A DNA stretch of 31,150 bases from Plakobranchus ocellatus (Eukaryota; Mollusca; Gastropoda; Plakobranchidae): assembly GCA_019648995.1 (NCBI GenBank), contig BLXT01008612.1, forward strand, positions 486,632 to 517,781, read 5' to 3'. Shown here piece after piece: positions 22,961 to 31,150 of this stretch; the first letter of the stretch is position 1, and every line of letters begins with the position of its first letter. A program made the translations under genes and the position numbers. The notes below the pieces were generated by a model that worked only from the letters and a program-made list of their open reading frames with translations, ran no database searches and was not told where the DNA came from.

Positions 22961-24936
22961 TTTCATTCGCACTAACAATTACAATATCGTTGTGTTCATG
23001 CATCTGCGTGACTCTCTGTTCACCTGTCAGTATGTATGATAGTATGTTTGTCCGTCTATCTCTTTATCTATACACACACACACTTTTCTTTCTTTTTCCT
23101 CTTCTCATCAAAGTATGTATATCTAACATTAATGTTTTGATTTTATGTTGTTTATTTATTCGCGGCACCTTGGTTTTAACGACTCTTTACCGGTACCTGT
23201 GCTGTTCGTTTGTCTCTTCTTTTCTTTGATCCCCGAAACTCTCTCTATTTTTCCCTTCGGTAAAACGCTCAGATAGCGGAATTGGTAAATAACTTTTTTC
23301 TTTTTTGCATCATCGATGTATTGTTTCCTTTTTCTTTGTAGAATGTCTTAGGGTGTGGTTTTTTTTTGTTCCATTTGCATAAGCCTGAAAGTCCATTCTC
23401 ATATCAGGAACCTATGAAGATGTATACATTAATTAAAAAACAAAAGATTACTCTGTTTCTCATTATTATTTATAAAAGAGGCGGCTCATACCATTTGTAT
23501 CTGTTTATTCTCAGTTTTATATTTTAATATACATTAGTTTATGGATTCTGCGAGGATATACATGTCTTCCTTTTTTTCGCCATTTGCGCAGGATAATGTT
23601 TGTTGTTGTTGTTGTTGTTGTTTGTTTCATCTCTCACCATTTTTTAAAAAATCTTTTCTTCTCGTTTTCTCTTTTGAGGCCTGCCATGCCATTTTTTCTC
23701 CCTATTTCTCTTTCCCTTTAACCCTTTGCCATAACATTCTATTTTTCTTCCAGGCAATGTAAGCTGTCAGCCCGAAAACCCGGCGCTGATAGGCCAAACA
23801 TCCTGGAATAGTTTTGTAGATGTGCGCTTCCCATAGCCTCCGCCCTAAGGTGTACACGACTTGACTGTGTCCTGATGATTCATACACTCCACCGGTCTTG
23901 TTCCACTTACAGCCCTAGATCACGACCCAGATCTCTTATCTCGAGTCTTTAGATCTTGTTCAGAATATGTGTGTTTTGTGAGCTCAGTTTCGCAGATGTA
24001 TGTATCGCTCACCTTCGGAGCATGGGAAACCTAGTTCTGTGAAAGTGCTGCTGTTGTCAGATCTCTACATCGAAAACATTTTTTTACATCTTCACTATTA
24101 CAGGGTTTAGGTTTCTAAGCCTCACTTGCTGATATTTTTAAATGCTGTTAAAAAATGTTTTCTCTGATTCTTTTAAGACTCAAAGCCCAAGGCTATTCAG
24201 TATGTTTGCTATATTTTCTCCTGCAGATCTGAATTTAAAGTTTCCCCTGTATGAAATCCAGCCGTTTTGGTTTACCCCCGTTGAATTAAGATTATGGATG
24301 GATAGTAATGATATCCAAGTTGTAAGTCTGGCAAAGCCATTTCTTAGCTTTAAGGATACGAGGAACTTTTCAGAGTGTGCTTGACCGACAGCTGTCTTGA
24401 GATAGCTTTTGAGTTATTTCTAGTTAAAACAAGGATGTATCGATCTGAGGCTCACGTCGTTTTGGAAAGGGTAAAGTGCCTTATAGTCGCATAAGTTAAG
24501 TTATAATAACACAGATGTGTCAAAAACCTGCGTGGTTTTTATTCTTCTTCTGTGTTTTTGTGATGTCCTCTTTTCATTTATAAAAATCATGATCTTAAAA
24601 CTCTGAATAACTGTTAGATAGTGTTATCCCGTCAATGTGGAAAACTGGTTTACTTATGTGACGTTTTAAAGCGATTTCGAATACAATGCAAACATATGTT
24701 TGTGACATAATGCATCCAATTTCGTTCACACTAATGTATTTATCTTTCTTGCTTCAACTACAACTTTCAGTTAAATCTGCATGGATCTTTCATCGCCGAT
24801 TACAGATTTGAGCATTACAAACCCGAGACAACGGGTTGTAGTGAATAGGCTCTATCTATCAGTAATTCAAGTAACGGCTTATTGTTTTTGCTAAACCCAG
24901 AGATTTGTACAGTATTCCATTTTCGTTATTTCTCAG
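22961..24936. other. Noncoding stretch before the first visible exon
   Basis: Pyrimidine-rich in places and carries a TTG repeat at about 23.6 kb. A strong acceptor-like and donor-like pair five bases apart lies at 23754-23758. No exon with CEP170-like content was found. Confidence 0.45.
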
Positions 24937-25057
24937 GAGCCTAGCATGGCGACCACAGATGGTGTTCACACGTGGATGTCACAACTGAACGCCCTGACCA
25001 GCAGTCACCGTCAGCAGGCTCTATCAGCAGACGATAGGCAAATGGCCAAAGAGGACG
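24937..25057 (+). CDS. CEP170: CEP170-like gene, internal coding exon (first of three visible)
   Basis: This 121-base exon is bounded by a good acceptor (ttatttctcag before 24937) and a good donor (GACG|gtaaat, intron starting 25058). Read in phase 0 it gives 40 codons plus one base, beginning EPSMATTDGVHTWMSQ and ending QMAKED. The leftover G joins the first two bases of the next exon to make a Gly codon, so the phases match exactly. The peptide is polar, Gln/Ser/Asp-rich and probably disordered or a short helix; I do not recognise a domain in it. Assignment to the CEP170 family rests on being spliced in frame to the next exon. An ATG at 24949 has A at -3 and G at +4, so it could also serve as an internal start for a short isoform. 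The preceding exon is not visible within the 24.9 kb to the left. Confidence 0.7.
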
Positions 25058-25547
25058 GTAAATATCGCTTTTCCGTTTCTTATCCATCAAAGATCCCGAT
25101 TAAGTCCACGGAATAAAATTTTCGAGGCCTATTTTCTTTTCGCAGAAATTGAAGATCATGCGTCCAGATTTTTAGAAATGTTGTTTTCTAAAATTTTTTA
25201 TAACCACAACGTAATACCACCGCTATTGCTCAGGCATTTTTTCCACCTAGCCATACCGGCAGCAAGCGTTGAAATTGTAATCTAATTAATCAGGGATCGG
25301 AACTCTTACAAAATATGTATAATGGATGTCCTGCCCATATTATTATACTTTTGTTTAACATAAATCTATCTTTGCATAAATTATCTTTTGTCTTTAAATT
25401 CTCCATCTCCTTTATATAGTGGTTGATTGTTCCTGATGTTTTAATGTATGTGCAGTGAAATAAAGGATCACAGAGTTCATTTGTTTCGTACGGAGCAATT
25501 TAGATCATACGTCTCATACCCATCCTTCTTCTTCTCTTTGTGCCCAG
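25058..25547 (+). other. CEP170-like intron, 490 bases
   Basis: A GT-AG intron in phase 1, with donor gtaaat and acceptor gcccag. It is AT-rich and lacks recognisable repeats. An open frame from an ATG at 25448 runs through the acceptor into the exon, but those codons are mostly the polypyrimidine tract and are not treated as coding. Confidence 0.7.
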
Positions 25548-27490
25548 GTGAGACATCGCTCAGCCGCAAGCCCCCGCAAGGAGGTGCCAAACGTCCAGGC
25601 ACTGGTAGGAAACTGCCTTCCATTCCGACTACAGACCGCAGTCCTGTCAGCAGTGAACATAGTTCCACATGTATTCTCGACCCAGACGCCGCTGCGGTCG
25701 TGGATGGCCAGGCCGGTTGGAGTGCGGCTTCCTCTCAACGAATACTCAATGGCAGCCATAGATCTAATGGCACCGCCGGCATGAGAGGCAAAACCAGTGC
25801 AGATACTCCCGCAGCAAGAAACTATAAAAGTAGCAGCGCAGTGAAGAATGGAGTTTCGAATGGTAGTCATATGCGGCAGCTATCCTCCTCTAGTCCTGGC
25901 TCAGCGCGTTCTCGGGGCAGCGTGGATACTGAACTTTTGCTCCAGGACACTGAGACAGTGATGGCTGCGATGGAGGCTCGTATGGCATTTAGGACAGCAG
26001 ATGATGCGATTGATAGGAGGGCCTCAAGAGATGATGGTGATTGTGATTCCGATACAGACGTCTCCAGCACAGTCGCCCTAGTAAATGGGGATGAGGATTA
26101 CGTAAAGCCTAGCTACTACAAAAGTCCTCGAGACGTGCTGGCTAGAACTACTAGCCTCAATGACTCAAGGAGATCTGGAGGCACGGCTTCATCAAGGGCA
26201 ACAGGAGCTGTAAATGTCGCAGCTTCGGCTACTCAGCCAGCGAAACGCACAGTTGCAAGGTCTTACTCTCATACTGTCGCCTCTAAGTCTCGGACACCAA
26301 CGTCTTCGACAGCTTCTCCAAGAACTCCGACATTGACCTCAGTTAGTGCAAATGTTCAGAGAAGAAGCGTTGGGTCCGATGTATTCAGTGGACGGGATAG
26401 TGTGGATGCCGATAGCCTTACGTCTGATCTTGGATCAGAAAGTGGCACCTTGGACGGTTCGTTGTCTCGATCATCGTCTCGAGGAAAAGGGACAATTACC
26501 ATGACCAAACCAAATCGCGCTTTCCAACTTCGCCGAGCACGCTCGGACAGTGTTGAAGAGGCAAATGCACCCTCTACGCCGCGCTCTGGTAAAACAGGGG
26601 CATCGGCCAGAACCCCGGGCTCGAGTGCACGGTCATCCAGCGTGCACAGTACGAATCGCACTCGCTCGGCCGTGGACACTAACCGCAGCGAAGCTACCAG
26701 CTTGGGTGCACAGATTGCACGAAAGTCAAAAAATAATGGTGCTGTAATGCAAGCTGATGTTAGGACTAGTGGCGCAACCGGCACGCAAAAAATTTCAAGC
26801 AGTACTAATTTGCAACGACAAGACGGTGGACGACATAGCTTAAGACTCACTCGAGCAAGCTCATTAACTATGTCCTCCCCAGCACAAACGGCAAGCTCAA
26901 GTGCTACTAGTAAGAAGGAAGCGATGCACGTTTCTTCCTCAAGCAGCAGTAAATCCAATGTGCGTTCAACACCCACTGGCTCTCGTGGAAACCTTGCCAT
27001 AACGGGCGTTAGCACGAGCAGCGGAGGTGTTGGGTCCTCACGGAGCCATTCACAGCCTGGCTCCAGATCCAATTCACCTAAAGCGGCCGAAAGAATAGCC
27101 TGGCGCCGGCGAAAAGAGTATGATCCGCGCCGCGCTGTAGCGGAAGCTAAAGCAGCAAAAGCTAAAGAATCTGGCACCTCCAATGGTACGGTTACAATGC
27201 GACCTAAGCCGCATGCAAACTCTAGAGTCAACCGCCGCATGATCCGCTCAGCCTCCTTTACCAACACTGGTGGATCACTGGCTTTGAGCTTGTCTGGCTC
27301 TGTTTCCGCCTCTCAAGAACTTGTGTCGGGAGCTCCATCTGCCACCGACTACAATGGTGAGAGTGGAGGAGGCGGCTCAGGAGCTTTCAGGCGAGCTTTC
27401 CTTCCCTTCCAGGCTGTGTCTGGACGTGTGGGCGGCCAAAGTTCTGCTCATAGCGCGGATGAAGACGACAGTTTGCTTGGGTCTACGCGG
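25548..27490 (+). CDS. CEP170: CEP170-like gene, large central exon (disordered Ser/Arg-rich region)
   Basis: A 1943-base exon, open throughout, runs from a pyrimidine-rich acceptor (ctctttgtgcccag) to a consensus donor (CGG|gtaagt). It encodes about 648 residues very rich in Ser, Thr, Arg, Ala and Gly. Exon-local residues 131-141 (LLLQDTETVMA, continuing AMEARM) match my recollection of human CEP170 KDTEAVMAFLEAKL. Residues 167-181 (DSDTDVSSTVALVNG) match its ESDVDTASTISLVTG, at similar spacing. Residues 327-335 (QLRRARSDS) resemble LLRRARLGEASDSE, and 515-529 (ERIAWRRRKEYDPRR) resemble the RWRRFPTDY segment. CEP170 is an FHA-domain protein of centriolar subdistal appendages and spindle microtubules, bound by PLK1 and kinesin-13. 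The FHA domain is not in this window. Exon GC content is clearly higher than in the flanks. CEP170 versus CEP170B cannot be decided, and an invertebrate may have only one gene. The alignments are from memory. Confidence 0.82.
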
Positions 27491-29757
27491 GTAAGTATAT
27501 AACACCGTTTTTGATTAAGCAGACATTACAAATTCACTTCTAAATATTAAGTTTTAGAGGCCTCGAATTTTTTTATCATACAAATTCATTATTTTGCGTC
27601 ACGGTTTTCATAAAAGTTAAACTTAACCTCTTCAAATTATAGTTGTTGTTATTGCTGCCGTTGTCCTTGTTGATATTGTTGTAAAGTTGTTGCTTTTTAC
27701 TGCTCATCTCCACTTAATGTCATTCTCTCCTCCGATAGTTTTTAGTCTTTCTTCTCTAATGTTAACGCTCTATAAAACACCATCACCTGTTAGCAGAATA
27801 CATTAAGATAAACTTGAGTAGTTGAACTATGAGATTTTCTGTTTGCTTCGCTTTTAGCACCTTTTGCATTTTTGTATTAAAGCGTGTTTTTTTTGTTCTG
27901 TAAATGGTTCTTTAATGGTACTTGGTATGGTAATATACTGATAATTAGCATTGCCCCATGGTTTGATTTTTTGGTTTCTAACAAGTCCCTTAGCTAACCT
28001 ACTATAATCAGGCTGGATTCACCCAATACCTTAACTTAAAGCTTCAAAGGAAAGATTTAAATTCTTCTTGGGTTTGTATGTCAAGTCCAGAGAACAGAGA
28101 CAATAAATTATTTCAATTTCAAAACAAAATACCCCGGCACGTAAAAAAAAAAAAAAACGATTTTTATTATCTGCTAGAATTTTTGACCCGTGTTTTTCTT
28201 TTCAAAATGCACAATTCGAAGTATTAAACCTAAGTTATTTTGTGAATCGGTAAATCATTTCTTGGTTTTGGCAAAATATCTTCGAAAACTGATGCAAATG
28301 CTTTTTTTTTTTTTGCTTTGATAACATGAACACGGCCCCTCAATGCCCTGGTAACCATTAAAAAAAAAACAAAAAAAAAGAATTTTGACCTAAAAAACAT
28401 ATTTACTTTTCACCCCAGTTGTTTCAGTTTTTAAATATTTTTAAGTTTTTAAAATCATGAAATTCTATGTCTATTTTACTGTAATTGTGTGAATTCAGTC
28501 CTGATCTCGCTTGCTGTATCCCTTGGTGATAGACTTTTCAATAATTGCTGTAGTTTTTGCTCATGTAGACTAGAATTTTAAAAAATGTTTCCCCCGTTTT
28601 GAAGATCGTTGATCTTTACAATATTATTTTTAATAAAATACATTAGGGCTGAACAAAAAAAAGTGAAAGTGAAAGTATGGAAACTCTTCCCGTTTTTAAA
28701 TTTCATTTTTATTTCCTTATTTCTATTCTGCACTATACTGATGTACATGCTTTTATCTCCACAACTTAGCTTTTACACGAATTTAGCTTTATAACAAATC
28801 GGATGACAACCTGTGCATACCATATCCTTCACGCCATTGAAGATTACTGTTCATCTTTTGAAATAAGTAAAAATTGAAACTCGCATTGCCCGTTTCGGAA
28901 CTAAAAATATAAAATTCAAAATAAATATTATGTCTTTGCTCCCAAACTCAGAGGATTCGGAGCTTGTGTGGACATAAATAAAATGGTCCGATTACCGAAA
29001 GTAGCAGGGATTATAAAATAAATTTTTCTGAATATGATAACTTTTGATAAATTCGTCCTGATTTTTTATCGTCGATTATAATATACCTTATAACATTTCA
29101 TTTTATAATTGTGAAGACGCTAATTTCAATTGGTTAGTTTATATTGATGGTAATTTATGTGTTTGAATAAATGAAATAAAATATTTATTCAGCATGGTAT
29201 AAATGGTATAGGCTTTTTGCACACCACGTCGGGCCTAATTTTTACAAAAAACCGAAGTAACTTTGCAGTATGACGACATTAAACATCTTCGAGTAACTAA
29301 CCAATATTGAAAAGTATAGAAAGTGTTGCAAGACATCCCATGCTTGGAATTCTGCCACATATTTCAAATATATACGGAAAGATAATCAAGAAGACTAGAA
29401 TGATAAAACGTTTTAATTTAAAACTATGTTTTGTTTTTTTTTCTTTTCCTATCGTTTTATATGACGCCGCAAAAGTATTTTGATTTTACGTCACAAAAGA
29501 TAAGAAACAGAATCTAGCTTGGTATTTTTGTTTTCATTTCCTCCAAAGTCAGAAAACAGTAGTGATAATAAAAGCCATCTTTATTTTGTTTCGTTGCTTC
29601 TTTTTTAATCTAACGGTTTCTAACTTTTGAAAGCTAAATGCACCACTTGAGTTTCCATGTGTGTGGCACTTTTTTTTTCCATTTGTTGTGTGTGTTTTTT
29701 TCCCTTTATTTTTGCCCGATTTTCCACCCTGCTGACCTTAACCTTCAACCTCTTAAG
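27491..29757 (+). other. CEP170-like intron, 2267 bases
   Basis: A GT-AG, phase-0 intron with consensus donor gtaagt and a long pyrimidine-rich acceptor region from about 29670. The interior is AT-rich with A and T homopolymers (for example about 28143-28157, 28302-28314 and 28360-28379). I see no exon, RNA gene or mobile element in it. Confidence 0.65.
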
Positions 29758-30099
29758 GCCGCGACTGCTCGCAGTAGCCCCGGATCCCTCAGCGTTACAT
29801 CTGAACCCAAGTCGGCCTTTACCCCACCACCTTTGACTTTGCACCAACGACCTGCCCTTCGAAGATCCCCCGGCGCTACCGGACATTCCCGTCCTTATTC
29901 GGGATTTTCCCGAAAGGGCAGTTTGTCCTTACTGCGTCGTCGATCTCTGCAAGGGGAATTGAATGGATACCTGCCGCTCTCGTTGCCTCCACGTAGCTCA
30001 GGAGATTTCGATGATGACCTTACGGGTTTCAATGATGTCGGTCGGAATCATCTTACCAATGGAGCTAGTGGCCAGTCAAAAAATGAAAGTCCGCCCAAG
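29758..30099 (+). CDS. CEP170: CEP170-like gene, third visible coding exon
   Basis: A 342-base, 114-codon exon in phase 0 at both ends, which matches the phase-0 donor of the large exon. The acceptor is a long C/T-rich tract ending cttcaacctcttaag, and the exon begins AATARSSPGSLSV. The peptide is Ser/Pro/Arg-rich, with basophilic-kinase-like sites (SRKGSLSLLRRRSL) followed by an acidic stretch (GDFDDDLTGFNDVG) and ends NESPPK. That composition fits the disordered region upstream of the conserved CEP170 C-terminus. The end is less certain: the chosen donor AAG|gtcaga is weak, and a second candidate (TCAA|gtaaaa, exon end 30157) lies 58 bases downstream in phase 1. I prefer 30099 because the peptide beyond it turns hydrophobic (VRPLMMIISM), unlike the rest. 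Reading open upstream of 29758 is intronic. Confidence 0.68.
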
Positions 30100-30310
30100 G
30101 TCAGACCCCTTATGATGATCATTTCAATGCCTGCTGCTCAAATCTGTCGACAATCAAGTAAAAACTGGGAAGAGGCTGTTTTTTTTTTTTCGCTGACATT
30201 TCTTTTTAGAAACTAAGAGCCAGTAACCAACCAAAATTTATAACTTGAGATCATGAAAAACAAAGTTAAAATGATGGTAATTTTTCTCTTAGGTGAATTT
30301 ATTTTGAGTA

Positions 30311-30355
30311 GTAATAATATCAATAATAACAATAACAACAAAAACAACAACAACG

Positions 30356-30404
<49 letters not shown>

Positions 30405-30420
30405 TAACAATAACAATTAC
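30311..30420. repeat. AAT/AAC trinucleotide microsatellite
   Basis: About 17 pure AAT units at 30355-30402 are flanked by mixed AAC/AAT units on both sides. Confidence 0.9.
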
Positions 30421-30840
30421 AATTTGTATTAATAATATGAGCTTTACATTCAGAATTTTTAAGTCCCCAAACTCTTATGTTTTTTTCACGAGCTAGAGCA
30501 CTAGTTTTCAACCCTTTATCTGTTGTTTTTATCGCTCCTCTTGTATATTTGTTAGAAGCAATTTTCGTTGTGTTGTCCATTATTTTCCTAGCATGATGCA
30601 TGGTTTTTCCCCCTAGCATATTGAATTATTCTTTCCTTGTGGGTCAGTATTTAACCTTATTTTAGAATTATTAGAAGAGATAGATTGTACAATGTAGATG
30701 GTGGCTATTTGGCTTTGTGCTCGTTCCCCCAACTTCTTGAACTTTCCTTTCTTTGTCCTGAATTTGCAAGCTAACGACGTTGTTGAATTACGAAATCTTG
30801 TTTGCCATATATTTTGCACCTGATGAATTTACATCTTTGG

Positions 30841-30937
30841 GATTTTGTGTACAGCCAGTCCATAAAAAAAGTGACACCAGGCTTTCATGTTCTCTTTCAT
30901 CAGGCCAGGGCGTAGGTCGTGGGACTCGAACCTCCCT
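30841..30937 (-). mobile_element. tRNA-derived SINE, copy D (5'-truncated, minus strand)
   Basis: The minus strand reads GGTTCGAGTCC (B-box) followed by ACGCCCTGGCCTGATG, CATGAAAGCCTGGTGTCAC and ATGGACTGGCTGTACACAAA. This is the same order of blocks as the copies at 13760 and 16750. The A-box half is missing and is replaced by a C-run and CA repeat at 30938-30978. Confidence 0.7.
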
Positions 30938-30952
30938 CCCCTCCCCCCAAAC

Positions 30953-30978
30953 CACACACACACACACACACACACACT
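30953..30978. repeat. CA microsatellite
   Basis: About 13 CA units lie immediately beyond the truncated 5' end of the minus-strand SINE copy. Confidence 0.9.
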
Positions 30979-31150
30979 TACTTTATACAATGAGTGTTTA
31001 AAATAAATTTTTTTTAAATTATAAATATACATAAAATACGAATTGGCTGTAGAATATTAGATGATTAGTTTACCGTCTTTGTGATGCTCTGCAGTGCGTT
31101 TGTGTGTTTTGTTGTTTTTTTTCTTTTTTGGTTGGAATGTTTTCTTGCTT

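Larger units (their letters stand above)
1..24936 (+). other. Long noncoding region, probably a large intron of the CEP170-like gene
   Basis: The exon at 24937 begins after a splice acceptor, so coding sequence must exist further upstream. Nothing recognisable as coding is seen between 1 and 24936. Open frames here are short and are mostly translations of repeats (poly-Tyr/Thr, poly-Ser/Leu, poly-Ile/His). Short or weakly conserved exons could be missed, as could part of the sequence in the N gap. Confidence 0.5.
30100..31150 (+). other. Start of next CEP170-like intron (runs off the window)
   Basis: Noncoding sequence after the third exon. It holds an AAT/AAC microsatellite, a minus-strand SINE copy and a CA repeat. 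No further acceptor with a CEP170-like exon is visible before the window ends. Confidence 0.5.

Noticed and set aside
24225-24384. Possible exon after TTTTCTCCTGCAG
   Set aside because: The acceptor is plausible, but the peptide has no CEP170-like character and no clear donor in phase with the exon at 24937.
25448-25547. In-frame N-terminal extension of the large exon from an ATG
   Set aside because: The extension reads through a strong polypyrimidine tract and CAG acceptor, and the phase match to the upstream exon supports splicing at 25548.
26356-27267. Long open frame (about 303 codons) on the minus strand inside the large CEP170-like exon
   Set aside because: It lies wholly antisense to a supported exon, its Leu/Arg/Ser content mirrors the sense codons, and it shows no family motif. 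Open antisense frames are expected where sense codons avoid TTA, CTA and TCA.

Overview
The window looks like intron-rich, AT-rich animal genomic DNA, most likely from a marine invertebrate and plausibly a mollusc. The reasons are large introns, abundant di- and trinucleotide microsatellites, tRNA-derived SINEs, a decayed mariner transposase, and spliced exons of a metazoan-only centrosomal gene. The phylum is inferred; nothing in the sequence fixes it. There are no bacterial-type operons and no rRNA or intact tRNA genes.

One gene can be supported, on the + strand in the right-hand quarter: a CEP170-family (centrosomal protein of 170 kDa) homologue. Three consecutive coding exons are visible, at 24937-25057, 25548-27490 and 29758-30099. 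Their splice phases agree across both introns, and together they encode about 802 residues of Ser/Arg/Thr-rich, largely disordered protein. The FHA domain expected at the N-terminus must lie left of the window and the conserved C-terminus to the right. The first 24.9 kb therefore reads as a large intron, or intron plus undetected exons, and 30100-31150 as the start of the next intron.

The left 24.9 kb holds no convincing coding exon. It contains: AT/TG, ATC, CT, ACT, AT and TTG microsatellites; a mariner-like transposase C-terminal fossil near 10.7-11.1 kb; a 710-base run of N at 11774-12483 sitting in a CT repeat; four copies of one tRNA-derived SINE family in the window (13760 and 16750 on +, 22235 and 30841 on -); a second tRNA-like SINE head on - at about 17.9 kb; two short local tandem duplications; and a composite TCTA/AT/CT satellite at 20.9-21.3 kb.

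The observations most worth a second look are the main exon acceptor, which also regenerates a 5' splice site (a recursive-splicing-like arrangement), the four-copy SINE family with a conserved non-tRNA body, and the near one-sided orientation of polypyrimidine repeats on the sense strand. I found no evidence for a novel multi-gene system. The rest is ordinary intronic sequence.
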